Shown: positions 24,785 through 33,307, counted from the stretch's first letter. The stretch: 64,000 nucleotides of DNA from Rufibacter roseolus (GCF_017916365.1 NZ_JAFMSU010000002.1:992001-1056000); one strand, 5' to 3'. The notes: generated by a model not told the origin, from the letters alone. Numbers and translations are program-made.

Positions 24785-25282
24785 TCAGGTAGTACCAGTA
24801 GTGGTGCCCGTGGTAGTTCCCGTTGTGGTTCCGGTAGTAGTTCCCGTGGTGGTTCCGGTAGTAGTACCCGTGGTGGTTCCGGTAGTAGTACCTGTTGTTC
24901 CAGTGGTGGTACCTGTGGTTCCGGTGGTGGTACCTGTGGTTCCGCTGGTAGTACCAGTGCTGCCGGTAGTGGTACCTGAGGTGGTACCTGTGGTTGTACC
25001 GCTTGTAGTTCCGGTAGTACCAGTAGTAGTTCCTGTGGTTCCTGAAGTAGTGCTTGTTGTTCCGGTTGAACCGGTAGTGGTGCCAGTGGTGGTTCCTGTA
25101 GTGGTACCCGTTGTCGTGCCCGTCGTAGTGCCGGTAGTGGTAGAACCTGAGGTGGTTCCGTTGGTAGTACCTGTTGTTGTTCCTGAAGTGTCGCTGTCAT
25201 CGTCATCATCGCAAGAGGATGCCAGGGACACCCCCGCTACAAACACGGGAGCCATCAGGAATGAAATCCATTTCTTCTTCAT
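24785..25282 (-). CDS. Thr/Gly-repeat surface lipoprotein 2
   Basis: 165 residues. Signal MKKKWISFLMAPVFVAGVSL, lipobox-like ASSC, then DDDDDSDTSG, again an acidic export signal. Residues 34-165 are only Thr and Gly with occasional Ser and one Asn, in units GTTT, GTT, STGTT and SGTT. No globular domain is possible, so it probably forms an extended, perhaps glycosylated, surface fibre or spacer. The DNA is a 9-12 bp minisatellite (GGTAGTACC-like units), prone to slippage. It pairs with lipoprotein 1, 230 bp downstream, by duplication. The plus strand of the same DNA is also open, but encodes an implausible VVPVVVPV polymer. Confidence 0.75.
   Translation of the reverse strand: MKKKWISFLMAPVFVAGVSLASSCDDDDDSDTSGTTTGTTNGTTSGSTTTGTTTGTTTGTTTGTTTGTTTGSTGTTSTTSGTTGTTTGTTGTTSGTTTGTTSGTTTGSTGTTSGTTGTTTGTTGTTTGTTGTTTGTTTGTTTGTTTGTTTGTTTGTTTGTTTGTT
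24788..25185. repeat. Minisatellite encoding the Thr/Gly tract
   Basis: Degenerate tandem units of about 9-12 bp such as GGTAGTACC and GGTGGTTCC, inside the lipoprotein 2 gene. Codon choice varies between units, so the array is old enough to have accumulated synonymous change while the amino-acid pattern was kept. Confidence 0.75.
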
Positions 25283-25723
25283 AATCCTACCTTATTAAAT
25301 TTTAAAAAGTTAACAAGTAAGATTATACGGGCTTAGACAATTAATTAAGCGCCTATGTTTTACAATTTAAATACGGAATTTAACACGTACAAATTTTTAC
25401 ATTTTTAAAGTATTTATTACCATTCAGGTTAAATACTCATGTGGCTATTAACCACATATAAATATTTATTACTATATACCAAGAGATTAATAAGCAATAC
25501 TTTACGAGGTTTTAATTTTTATACAAGCTATTGCTAAGCCAAACAAATTCTTTTATATCTAAATAACCGCAAATTATCAATCACAATATTGAATTATAAA
25601 TCAACATAAACAACCCCATTTAACATTTATCCATTTTTAATTTATTATAAATAAAAGCAGGTAAAGAAGCCATTTAACCACCATTTATATTTCAATACAA
25701 ATAGTATAAATTCACCTCTTTTA
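25283..25723. other. AT-rich gene-free stretch
   Basis: 441 bp of conspicuously AT-rich DNA (runs such as TTTATTATAAATAAAA) between lipoprotein 2 and the phospholipase-like gene, both on the minus strand. It must contain the lipoprotein promoter. No gene, repeat or clear promoter boxes were identified. Confidence 0.6.
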
Positions 25724-26989
25724 TCAATTCACTTGTTGACCTTTTAGTTTAGCCAACAACTCCTGGGTTTGTTCCCATTCCTCTATTGCTTTTTTATCCG
25801 AGGTCTGAGGATTCTTGGCTTTGGCATAGAAGGCTAATAGGTTTTGTTTCAATTCTGGTCTTAGGGAGGCAAAGCCTTCCTTATCCAGTTTCCTGAGCCA
25901 TTCAGCGTAGGTTTTGTCGGCTTTTCCGTATTTGCCAACGGCACTGCGGTCTCCGGTGTCAAGGTCTGTGTTAAGGAGTGTGGAAGTTGTTATAGGTAAG
26001 TTCTGCAACCCCTGGCTGTAGTGTTTAGAGGTAGCATTGAAACTCTCCATGAAAAACTTCTCGGCCTCTGGGGTAGGCGGCTTGAAAGCGAAAGTGCGGT
26101 TAGGCCCAATTTTGGGCAGCATCCGCAGGAGCCAACTCAGGAACTTCTGAAACAGATTGGGTTCTTGGTATTCCCGGCCCCAGCGCTGGTGATAATCTGT
26201 TTTCCTGATGCGGTACAAATACTGCTTACGGGTAACGCTTGGTTTGCTGGCTCTGATATCTGATTCCTTCAGGTTCCAGGCGGCTTTTGTAAGGCTAGGA
26301 ATCAAAGTGCTCACCGACCTCCTAAAGGTCCCGATGGTAAGCTTCAGGCTTACAAACAAGCTGCTCAACTCCAATCCGTAAGTTTTTTTGAAAGCCCGCT
26401 CCAGGGACTCCTGACTTACTTCAAACCCGATGAAATCATGGTAGGCTTCTGGAGCGTAATTTCCCCTGGCCACCTGCAGAACATCAAAGCCAAACTCCAT
26501 TTTTATGTGCGCGACAGGGTTTTCCTCATAGGTAACGGAATTGCCATACTGCGCCTTCATCTCGGGGTACACCAGCGGCACGGACCGGTTCGTGCCTATG
26601 GGATGACCATAGTTATCGGCGTAGTAATGGGCCAGGGCGCCTAAGGCGAAGGCGTATTCCTCTAGGGTATGCGCCTCTTCCAGCAGGGCAATGATAAAAT
26701 CACCGCTGCGTACATAGTGGGTTAGGTCAGTGAAAAAGGTGTTCCCGAAAGGGTAATACCCCATGTCCTGGATAATGGCCCCACCGTAGGCATGGGCGTG
26801 GGCTTTTCGCAAATTTTCCTCTGTAACCCCGGGAAACCGTTTCTTTAAGATGGGCACAATGGAAGGCTCCCACGCCACATCAATAATGGCCTGGTGCGTT
26901 AACACACCATAGGCCTTTCCCTCTTTTGGGCTGGCCAGGAGCAATAGAAAAAGAAAAGATAAAAAGAAGCCGTATCGGTTATGTTGCAT
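25724..26989 (-). CDS. Secreted zinc-dependent phospholipase C-like protein
   Basis: 421 residues. The N-terminal signal FFLSFLFLLLLASPKEGKA is followed by YGVLTHQAIIDVAW. Metal ligands in the order of the zinc-dependent phospholipase C/S1-P1-like fold are seen: H in LTHQ, HAHAYGGAIIQDMGYYPFG with its Asp, DLTHYVRSG, and ALAHYYADNYGHPIG. The N-terminal 180 residues are this all-helical metal domain. The remaining 240 residues are a lineage-specific extension rich in Lys and aromatic residues. Substrate unknown; a periplasmic phospholipid or phosphoester hydrolase is likely. It stands alone. Confidence 0.85.
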   Translation of the reverse strand: MQHNRYGFFLSFLFLLLLASPKEGKAYGVLTHQAIIDVAWEPSIVPILKKRFPGVTEENLRKAHAHAYGGAIIQDMGYYPFGNTFFTDLTHYVRSGDFIIALLEEAHTLEEYAFALGALAHYYADNYGHPIGTNRSVPLVYPEMKAQYGNSVTYEENPVAHIKMEFGFDVLQVARGNYAPEAYHDFIGFEVSQESLERAFKKTYGLELSSLFVSLKLTIGTFRRSVSTLIPSLTKAAWNLKESDIRASKPSVTRKQYLYRIRKTDYHQRWGREYQEPNLFQKFLSWLLRMLPKIGPNRTFAFKPPTPEAEKFFMESFNATSKHYSQGLQNLPITTSTLLNTDLDTGDRSAVGKYGKADKTYAEWLRKLDKEGFASLRPELKQNLLAFYAKAKNPQTSDKKAIEEWEQTQELLAKLKGQQVN

Positions 26990-27210
26990 AGAAAGAAGGC
27001 TACAGCAGGCAACCAGATCATTGGTGCTGGCATGCCTTCTTACGTGAAATACGGATATAAGGTAATGAGCATAAAGATGGTTCTACCTTCCTGTTCATTG
27101 CCATCCATTTTAGAGACTATTTTTGCAAAAGCCAGCCAAAAACAAAAAGTATATTGAACAGGATAAACTACTATCAATCTTTGGAAAGCAACCTTGGTGA
27201 GTGTCTATAA

Positions 27211-27247
27211 ACAGCAAAGGCGCTCATTTTCTGAGCGCCTTTGCTGT
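27211..27247 (-). terminator. Terminator of the pirin gene
   Basis: ACAGCAAAGGCGCTCA (27211-27226) and TGAGCGCCTTTGCTGT (27232-27247) form a perfect 16-bp stem around TTTTC, 20 nt beyond the pirin stop codon. Confidence 0.75.
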
Positions 27248-27266
27248 TCGTTTATATTGAATTCTA

Positions 27267-27983
27267 TTAGTAGTTTGCCTCTACGCCCGGTAAGTCAATA
27301 AGGATGAAAGTACTGTCTGCGGTGGCTTTTATCCGGAGGGCGTCCACGTCGGCAGATCTTACCTGGTCATTTTTCTGCACCTGTACCCCGTTCACGAACA
27401 GTTCTCCGGTGGTCACGTAGATGAATCCCTTCCGGATGGGGAAAGTCTTGAAGTCGATTTCCTTTCCTTCTTTGAGGTTGGCGTAATAGATGGTGGAATT
27501 GGAGTTGATGTACACCACGTCTTCCAACACTTTCTGTCCAGTTACCAGGGGCACCAGCTCGTTTTTCTCATCGGTGAAATCAATGGCCTTTTGCTCATAG
27601 CTGGGGGCAAGCCCTTTCTTGTTGGGGAAGAACCACAGTTGATACAGGTGGAGATCTTTGTCTGAACTGTTGTGCTCTGAATGGCGCACGCCGGTACCCG
27701 TGGTCATGCGCTGCACTTCCCCGGCCCTGATCACGGTGTTGTTGCCCAGACTGTCTTTATGGGTTACCTCCCCTTCCAGCACAATGGTCACGATCTCCAT
27801 TTCAGAGTGCGGATGCTCTGGGAACCCGCTGTTCCCTTTGATGTAATCGTCATTGAAGACCCGCAAAGGCCCCCACTGCACATTGTTCATATCATAGTAG
27901 TCTGAAAAGGAAAACAGAAAGTAAGAATCAAGCCATCCGTGGGAGGCATGGTGTCTATCTAAGGCAGGAATCACTTTGATCAT
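27267..27983 (-). CDS. Pirin-family bicupin
   Basis: 238 residues with the N-terminal cupin motif GFPEHPHSEMEIVTIVLEGE and the second ligand set GVRHSEHNSS, giving the usual His-His-His-Glu metal site of pirins. The C-terminal cupin is degenerate, as normal. The closest characterised relatives are the YhhW-type pirins with quercetin dioxygenase activity, but substrates in this group are rarely known. It is transcribed from the same strand as the S24 gene upstream and is separated from it by a strong terminator, so it is a single gene. Confidence 0.9.
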   Translation of the reverse strand: MIKVIPALDRHHASHGWLDSYFLFSFSDYYDMNNVQWGPLRVFNDDYIKGNSGFPEHPHSEMEIVTIVLEGEVTHKDSLGNNTVIRAGEVQRMTTGTGVRHSEHNSSDKDLHLYQLWFFPNKKGLAPSYEQKAIDFTDEKNELVPLVTGQKVLEDVVYINSNSTIYYANLKEGKEIDFKTFPIRKGFIYVTTGELFVNGVQVQKNDQVRSADVDALRIKATADSTFILIDLPGVEANY

Positions 27984-28050
27984 GGGAAAAGGTCTTGATG
28001 TTCCTTCGTAAATACGTACCCAGGCTCCGGAGGTTTATTATGGGTTTACT

Positions 28051-28110
28051 ATATAAAAAAAGGGTCCGTTTAGAAGCCGATTTCTGAAAAACAGCTTCTA
28101 AACGGACCCT
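28051..28110 (-). terminator. Intrinsic terminator of the S24 regulator gene
   Basis: A 17-bp perfect stem (28061-28077 / 28094-28110; AGGGTCCGTTTAGAAGC and complement) with a loop containing TTTCTGAAAAACA. On the minus strand it is followed by TTTTTTTATAT. It lies 21 nt past the S24 stop codon. Confidence 0.9.
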
Positions 28111-28130
28111 GATAAAAAATTGCCTTGAAA

Positions 28131-28892
28131 TTACTTAGTGGTCTTCAATTTCTTCACCTCCTGCTGCAGGTCAAGCACCAGGGAAGTCAGTTTGTCCAGG
28201 GAGATCTCAGCCATCGGGAAAGTGGTGCTGATGTAGGCCTTGGCTTCCCACAGTTCCACAATATCATCCAGAGACACATCGTAAGGTTCGTAGCTCGGGT
28301 TGTCTGAGTGCAGGCGAAGCGCCGTTTGCTTCTGCTGGTGGTAAATGCGCTTGAACACAATCCCTTCCTGCAGGCTCACCACAATACAAGGAGTACCGTC
28401 TTTTATTTCCTGCCACTGCTCTACGTAACGCCCCACAATCACCGTACCCGATGGGATAGGCAACATGGAGTCTCCTTTTATCTCAAACGCCCGGTAGGTG
28501 CCGGGGCTCTGGATCATAGGCAAGCGGAACTTGGGAAGTTCCTCCATGAACTCTGGGTCTGAGTAGCCATTGAGGTAACCAGCACTGGCTTTGTAAGGCA
28601 CCAGTTCAATATTCTCGCGGTCCTGGGCATCCACGGTGATGGAAAGCACCTTTACGTTGGCGTTGCGCTTAGAAGAACCGTTTTTAGAGACGTTGGGCAG
28701 GTCCGGGTTGATCAACTCATCTACTGATAAGTTGAACACCTGCGCCATTTTCACTAAAGTGGCCAATTTAGGCTCGGCCCGCCCTTCTTCATAGGCACCA
28801 ATCAAGGACCGTTTAATCTCCAGCTTCTCCGCAAGTTGTACTTGGGTGAGGTTAAGCTGCTTTCTAAGATATTTTAGGTTCGTGCTAAGCAT
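28131..28892 (-). CDS. XRE-S24 (LexA-like) transcriptional regulator
   Basis: 253 residues. Residues 1-60 are an XRE-type helix-turn-helix (LRKQLNLTQVQLAEKLEIKR, SLIGAYEEGRAEP). A linker leads to an S24 latent-protease domain: a candidate self-cleavage site in KASAGYLNG, the serine nucleophile in GDSMLP near residue 143, and the general-base lysine in GIVFKRI near 181. The extreme C-terminus is a short coiled coil (LVLDLQQEVKKLK). Cleavage on RecA activation would relieve repression, as for phage repressors and LexA. A palindrome 35 nt upstream resembles one upstream of dinB, suggesting autoregulation and control of the dinB-dnaE2 cassette. The gene is divergent from the S8 protease. Confidence 0.88.
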   Translation of the reverse strand: MLSTNLKYLRKQLNLTQVQLAEKLEIKRSLIGAYEEGRAEPKLATLVKMAQVFNLSVDELINPDLPNVSKNGSSKRNANVKVLSITVDAQDRENIELVPYKASAGYLNGYSDPEFMEELPKFRLPMIQSPGTYRAFEIKGDSMLPIPSGTVIVGRYVEQWQEIKDGTPCIVVSLQEGIVFKRIYHQQKQTALRLHSDNPSYEPYDVSLDDIVELWEAKAYISTTFPMAEISLDKLTSLVLDLQQEVKKLKTTK

Positions 28893-28926
28893 AGGAAGGT
28901 CCGTTGAATGTTTAATAAAGTAAAAG

Positions 28927-28952
28927 TACTAATTCTTTAGCAAACAACTAAA
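28927..28952. promoter_or_regulatory. Candidate self-operator of the S24 regulator
   Basis: TACTAATTCTTTAGCAA (28927-28943) contains a CTAA/TTAG inverted repeat, followed by a further CTAAA half-site at 28948-28952 that pairs with TTTAG across 7 nt. It lies 35 nt upstream of the S24 start codon. It matches TACTAAATATTTTAGCAA upstream of dinB in core, flanks and distance. Confidence 0.5.
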
Positions 28953-29118
28953 ATTTTTGGCATCTGTTTTTTTTCATTTGGCTATTCTTCTGCAAAACAC
29001 AAGATGGCAAAGCCCAAATCATTAATTCTCAAGGGAATAAAGACTAGATTTTACCTTTACAAAGCACTATATTAATATATATAAAGTATTTAATATCAAG
29101 CTTTTATTTATTTATCGT

Positions 29119-29151
29119 TTTGGATACTAATTGGATTATTTACTACATTTG
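29119..29151 (+). promoter_or_regulatory. Promoter of the S8 protease gene
   Basis: TTTG at 29119-29122 and TACATTTG at 29144-29151 match the Bacteroidota -33 (TTTG) and -7 (TAnnTTTG) consensus exactly, with a 21-nt spacer. Transcription would start near 29158, leaving a leader of about 75 nt. This also supports the ATG at 29233 over upstream starts. Confidence 0.75.
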
Positions 29152-29232
29152 AAAAAATGCATCAGTATTCACAACATTGAAGGTGTTTTACTTAGCTCAT
29201 CTCTATGCGTAATTTTTACTAACCAAAAGTGT

Positions 29233-30408
29233 ATGAATTCAACTACGTTTAAGAAAGCAGTGTCCTTTTTTGCACTGGCCTCCGTGTTTTCAATGTCTGG
29301 TTGCCAACAAGATGAATTAATGGAAGAAACGGCCAAGGTGCCCGTTGAACCCACCGCAACCTCCAAAGCCGTAGCCGGTAAGTTCATTGTGATCCTGAAA
29401 AACGGTTCTTCCCTCTCTGCCTCCCAGCTGCGCGAAAAAGTTTTAGGCCGGAACGGATTGGAAACCACCAGAGCCCGCGAGATATTCCAGGGTGCGGTAA
29501 ACGGTTTTTCAGGCGCTTTTTCCAAAGAGGAGATAAACCTCCTGAAAGAAGACCAAAACGTAGCGTATATTGAGCCTGAGCAAGCCATCATGCTGGGCAA
29601 ATCCACCGGAACCACTTCTACCACCACCACCACCTCCACTACTACTTCTACCCAAACCATTCCATGGGGTGTTTCCCGCGTGGGGTACGGTGATGGCACC
29701 GGCAAAACCGTTTGGGTTATTGACTCAGGCGTGCAGTCCAGTCACCCAGACCTGAACGTGGACAAAACCCGCAGCAAGTCATTTATCTCCGGCGATGCTT
29801 CTTTTGAGGATGGTTACGGACACGGTACCGGCGTTGCCGGAATCATTGGCGCCAAAAACAACAACGAAGGCGTGGTAGGCGTGGCCGCCAATGCCACCAT
29901 CGTGGCCCTCCGCGTATTTGACAACACCGGATACGGTACCCTTACCCGCATTTACTCTGCCCTGAACCACGTGTACCAGTACGGCAAGCCCGGCGATGTG
30001 GTGAATATGAGCCTGCGCGTAGCTGCCTCCACCATGCTGGATGACTTGGTTAAGAAAACCGCCGCCCGCGGTATCTTTATCGCCATCGCCTCCGGAAACA
30101 GCTACATTGACTGCAAGGTAGATTCTCCAGCCCGCGTGATTGCACCAAACGTATTTGTGGTCTCCAACATGGATTCTTACGGCAAGTTCAACCCTACCTC
30201 TAACTTCGGGGCTTCGGTTAAATATGCAGCACCGGGTACCAACATCCTGACCACCTGGAAAGGCAGCGGCTATACCACCGGAAACGGTACCTCTTACGCC
30301 GCCCCGCACGTAGCCGGTATCCTGGCGCTCACCGGAGGCAAGGTAAACGCCCAAGGCCTGGTGACCAGCGACCCAGACGGCACCCCAGATCCAATCGCTT
30401 TAAAATAG
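29233..30408 (+). CDS. S8 (subtilisin-like) serine protease lipoprotein
   Basis: 391 residues from MNSTTFKKAVSFFALASVFS, with a lipobox ending MSGC. Residues 45-125 are an inhibitor-I9-type propeptide (AGKFIVILKNGS to AYIEPEQAIML). A Thr/Ser-only linker follows (TTSTTTTTTSTTTSTQT). The catalytic domain has Asp in VIDSGVQSSHPDL near 162, His in GYGHGTGVAG near 196 and Ser in GNGTSYAAPHVAG near 353, so the triad is complete and arranged as in proteinase-K-like enzymes. The enzyme is expected to be membrane-anchored after self-processing of the propeptide. The longer frame starting at 29131 begins upstream of the predicted transcript start and is rejected. Confidence 0.93.
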   Translation: MNSTTFKKAVSFFALASVFSMSGCQQDELMEETAKVPVEPTATSKAVAGKFIVILKNGSSLSASQLREKVLGRNGLETTRAREIFQGAVNGFSGAFSKEEINLLKEDQNVAYIEPEQAIMLGKSTGTTSTTTTTSTTTSTQTIPWGVSRVGYGDGTGKTVWVIDSGVQSSHPDLNVDKTRSKSFISGDASFEDGYGHGTGVAGIIGAKNNNEGVVGVAANATIVALRVFDNTGYGTLTRIYSALNHVYQYGKPGDVVNMSLRVAASTMLDDLVKKTAARGIFIAIASGNSYIDCKVDSPARVIAPNVFVVSNMDSYGKFNPTSNFGASVKYAAPGTNILTTWKGSGYTTGNGTSYAAPHVAGILALTGGKVNAQGLVTSDPDGTPDPIALK

Positions 30409-30441
30409 TTTTTTCATAGGTAATACCCATAGTATCCCCCA

Positions 30442-30480
30442 AAGAAAGGCCCGGCTAATAGCCGGGCCTTTCTTCTTTTG
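30442..30480 (+). terminator. Intrinsic terminator of the S8 protease gene
   Basis: AAGAAAGGCCCGGCT (30442-30456) and AGCCGGGCCTTTCTT (30460-30474) form a perfect 15-bp stem with a 3-nt loop and the tail CTTTTG, 34 nt after the stop codon. Confidence 0.9.
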
Positions 30481-30532
30481 TAGTAGTTATGTTTTCTGTA
30501 TTTGGGAAGGTAGCGTAGTGCCCTTTCATCCT

Positions 30533-30614
30533 GCCGAATGACGTCGTAGCAGTGCTACGACGCTATATATTACCCTGTAGCGACGTTACACTGTAACGTC
30601 GTACGCATTCCGTC
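30533..30614. repeat. Paired-hairpin element with outer GAATG/CATTC stem
   Basis: Two adjacent hairpins, CGTCGTAGCAGTGCTACGACG and GACGTTACACTGTAACGTC, each with a 3-nt loop. They are enclosed by a short outer stem (GAATGACG ... CGCATTC). The layout is that of a REP doublet and the sequence is unrelated to the REP-like family of the first 15 kb. Only one copy is in the window. Confidence 0.6.
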
Positions 30615-30716
30615 AGAACAGCAGCAAGGATTCTAATTCTGGCCTGTTTTCAGGAAAACAACCTTAAATCATAACTTTGGTTTTTTCCCTAAAAAGGAAA
30701 AAAATCTAGCTTTTAA

Positions 30717-32849
30717 TCAGCTATCTTCTTTGTTGAACCGACCAATTCCGAGACGTATTTTCAGGTAATCAATTTCACCTTCCAGGTACTCAAAGATAGG
30801 TTTTAAGGCTGCGGTCTGCTTTGTCTGCAGGATGGCTTCGCGTACGCGGCTGTACTCCCAGTCAGAGAGGTATGGCTTCAGGTCTACGTCATAGCCCTGC
30901 TGGTAAAGCGTGGCCAGGTGCGAATACACCGTATTGATCTGCACCTGCCTTTGCTCGGAGATCTGCTCCGGCGTTTTGCCTTGCCGCAGCAGTTCATAGG
31001 TCACCAGGTGCGTGGTTCCTTTCAAACGGGCCTGCTGCTGCTCGGCCTGCTGGGCCAGGAAACTTAGAATGGCGTTGATGAAAATCTCGCCGTACTGCTC
31101 GTACTTGGCCTGCGCCACCCCTGAGATAGCCAGGAACGCCGGACGGTTGGTGGGCCGTTGCTCCACAATCTCCTGCAGGGTATTATCGGTGAAGACCACG
31201 TAAGGCGGAATGTTGCGTTCATTGGCCAGCTGTTTCCGGAGTTGCCGCAGGTGCTCAAACAAGGCCGTCTCTACCCCGCTCCTGGATTTCTTCTGGCGTT
31301 TCTCTTTCTCCTCTTTGGGCAGCGGCGCCTGGAATTTCACCAGTTCCACTTTTTTGCCCCTGAAAAGCACCTCCTGGCTCGCGTTGGTCAACTTCAAGGC
31401 GCCGTGCTCATCATAGGCTACCTCCAGGATTCCCTGATTGATCAATTGGTGGATGTAGCGCTGCCAGTCCTGCGAAGGTACATCGCGCCCCGCCCCGAAG
31501 GTTTTGAGCTGGTCATAGCCTCTGGTCAACGTAAGCTGGTTGCGGGAACCCCGTAGAATGTCCACCACCTGCGCCGAGGCCACCGTCTCTTTGGTTCTGG
31601 CTACCGCCGATAGAATCTTCTGGGCCAGTTCGGTGCCGTTGAACGAAGTGGGCGGGTTGTCGCAGATGTCGCAGTTGCCGCAGTCCTTGGAATACTCCTC
31701 GCCAAAATAGTGCATCAGCGTCTTGCGGCGGCAACTGGTGCTTTCCGCGAACTGCTGCATCCGGTCCAGCTTGGCCAAAGACAAAGCCTGCTCTTTGCTG
31801 CTCTCGCCCTGGGTCACAATATCACGCAGGGTCATGACATCCGCCAGGCTGTAGAACAACAGGGCTTCGGCGGGGGCACCGTCGCGGCCACCGCGGCCTA
31901 TTTCCTGGTAGTAGCTCTCCAGGTTCTTGGGCAGGTTGTAGTGGATTACCCAGCGCACGTTGGACTTGTCAATCCCCATCCCGAAGGCAATGGTGGCGCA
32001 CATGATCTGGATGTTGTCCTGCAGGAATTTCTCCTGCACGTTTTCCCGGTCGCGGGCCGAGAGGCCGGCGTGGTAATAATCTGCGTTGTAGCCTTTCTCC
32101 TTCAGTTTGGCCGCCAAAGACTCGGTGGCTTTCCGGGAAAGGCAATAGATAATGCCCGGCTGAAAAGGCCGCTCCTCCAGAAAATCAAGGATGGCTTCCA
32201 TGCGTTTCTGGCCGGGCTGCACCTGCAGGTAGATGTTGGGCCGGTCAAAGGAGGAGATGAAAACCTTGGGGTCCTGCAGGTACAGCTGCGTGAGGATGTC
32301 GCGTTGGGTCAGGCGGTCCGCGGTGGCAGTGAGGGCAATGATGGGCACCTCGGGGAACTGCAGTTTCAGGTTCTTCAGCTGCAGGTACTCCGGTCGGAAA
32401 TCATGGCCCCAGGCCGAGATACAGTGCGCCTCGTCAATGGCAAACAGGTTGATTTGCAACCGCTTCAGAAAAGAAAAGAACCCAGCGGAAAGGAGTTTCT
32501 CCGGGGAAACGTAGAGCATTTTCAGGCGGCCGTCAAAGCACTGCTGCTCAATAAGCTGCTGCTCTTTGGCTGATTGGGAACTGTTCAGGTATCCGGCATT
32601 CACGCCGTTGCCCAGCAAAGCCTCCACCTGGTCTTTCATGAGAGCAATCAACGGAGACACCACCACACTGAGGCCAGGCATAACCAGCCCCGGTACCTGG
32701 TAGCAGACCGATTTACCCCCGCCCGTGGGCATGAGCACTACCGTGTCCCGCTTCTCCAGTACATTGGTGACGATATCCTCTTGTCCCGGTCTGAACTGAT
32801 CATAGCCAAAATATAGCTTCAGCGCTTCCCGTGCTTCCCTTACTCCCAT
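30717..32849 (-). CDS. recQ: ATP-dependent DNA helicase RecQ
   Basis: 710 residues. Superfamily 2 motifs: LMPTGGGKSVCYQVP near residue 42, FAIDEAHCISAWGHDFRP near 138, GIIYCLSRKATE, MCATIAFGMGIDKSNVRWV, and QEIGRGGRDG. The zinc-binding region is CRRKTLMHYFGEEYSKDC with CGNCDIC. A winged-helix RQC, an HRDC domain (FEHLRQLRKQLANERNIPPY) and a C-terminal HTH_40-like segment (LLRQGKTPEQISEQRQVQ) follow in order. This is the full-length form that unwinds forked and Holliday structures. It stands as a single gene. A CTAATTGTTTTG sequence just upstream of the start only weakly resembles the S24 operator and is too close to the ATG to be convincing. Confidence 0.97.
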   Translation of the reverse strand: MGVREAREALKLYFGYDQFRPGQEDIVTNVLEKRDTVVLMPTGGGKSVCYQVPGLVMPGLSVVVSPLIALMKDQVEALLGNGVNAGYLNSSQSAKEQQLIEQQCFDGRLKMLYVSPEKLLSAGFFSFLKRLQINLFAIDEAHCISAWGHDFRPEYLQLKNLKLQFPEVPIIALTATADRLTQRDILTQLYLQDPKVFISSFDRPNIYLQVQPGQKRMEAILDFLEERPFQPGIIYCLSRKATESLAAKLKEKGYNADYYHAGLSARDRENVQEKFLQDNIQIMCATIAFGMGIDKSNVRWVIHYNLPKNLESYYQEIGRGGRDGAPAEALLFYSLADVMTLRDIVTQGESSKEQALSLAKLDRMQQFAESTSCRRKTLMHYFGEEYSKDCGNCDICDNPPTSFNGTELAQKILSAVARTKETVASAQVVDILRGSRNQLTLTRGYDQLKTFGAGRDVPSQDWQRYIHQLINQGILEVAYDEHGALKLTNASQEVLFRGKKVELVKFQAPLPKEEKEKRQKKSRSGVETALFEHLRQLRKQLANERNIPPYVVFTDNTLQEIVEQRPTNRPAFLAISGVAQAKYEQYGEIFINAILSFLAQQAEQQQARLKGTTHLVTYELLRQGKTPEQISEQRQVQINTVYSHLATLYQQGYDVDLKPYLSDWEYSRVREAILQTKQTAALKPIFEYLEGEIDYLKIRLGIGRFNKEDS

Positions 32850-32974
32850 TTTCTAATTGTTTTGACAAAAATAAGGCAAAAACGCCTCTTTTCCTTCGGC
32901 ACCCGGGTCAATAAACAGAAATAGCCCGGAAAAACTCCCGGACTATCTAAATTCATTAGCAAAAAGGATGCAGC

Positions 32975-33307
32975 CTACAAGATGGCGTCTATAATGGCGG
33001 TGACAATGGAAAGCACCAGACTAAACAGAATAGCCGTGATGATGCCGTTGATGTCAAACCCGGTGAGCAGGTAATCTGCCAGGTAAATGATGATGGCGTT
33101 GATCACCAGCAGGAACAGGCCCAGCGTTATGAACGTGATGGGAATGGTGAGGAACACCAGAATAGGCCGCACCACGGCGTTCAGGATGGCTAGTACCAGA
33201 GCCAGCAGTATGGCGCTGGTGATACCGTCAATCGTCACGCCCGGGAAAAACTGGGCCAGCACCAGGGCCACAATGCCCGTGATGATAATCTTGAGGATGA
33301 ATCCCAT
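32975..33307 (-). CDS. Small membrane protein, PF04020 (YvlD/phage-holin-4 family)
   Basis: 110 residues from the ATG giving MGFILKIIITGIVALVLAQF. Four hydrophobic segments fill nearly the whole protein: IIITGIVALVLAQFF, AILLALVLAILNAVV, FITLGLFLLVINAIIIYLAD and IITAILFSLVLSIVTAII. RPILVFLTIPITFITLG is the family signature. The family is widespread in chromosomes and its phage-holin name is historical. Function is poorly known; in Bacillus subtilis YvlD is envelope-stress associated. It follows the agmatinase-family gene by 17 bp and is probably the last gene of that operon. Confidence 0.85.
   Translation of the reverse strand: MGFILKIIITGIVALVLAQFFPGVTIDGITSAILLALVLAILNAVVRPILVFLTIPITFITLGLFLLVINAIIIYLADYLLTGFDINGIITAILFSLVLSIVTAIIDAIL

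Larger units (their letters stand above)
28893..29232. other. Divergent promoter region S24 / S8 protease
   Basis: 340 bp of AT-rich DNA between divergent genes. It holds the candidate S24 operator next to the S24 gene and a strong Bacteroidota-type promoter for the protease near its right end. Nothing else was recognised. Confidence 0.65.
30409..30716. other. Convergent intergenic region S8 protease / recQ
   Basis: 308 bp containing the protease terminator, a double-hairpin repeat (30533-30614) and one copy of the recurrent intergenic motif (TGTTTTCAGGAAAACA at about 30644). No gene was seen. Confidence 0.6.

Noticed and set aside
24780..25298. Plus-strand open frames across the minisatellite, encoding VVPVVVPV-type polymers
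   Set aside because: They are the complement of the Thr/Gly tract. Only the minus strand has a lipoprotein signal and a sensible start.
32853..32864. CTAATTGTTTTG before recQ as an S24 operator
   Set aside because: It matches 10 of 12 bases of one S24-type site, but lies only 4 nt from the start codon and lacks the second half-site.
32975..33307. Phage-holin family membership taken as evidence of a prophage
   Set aside because: No phage structural, integrase or lysis genes are nearby, and the PF04020 family is common in chromosomes.
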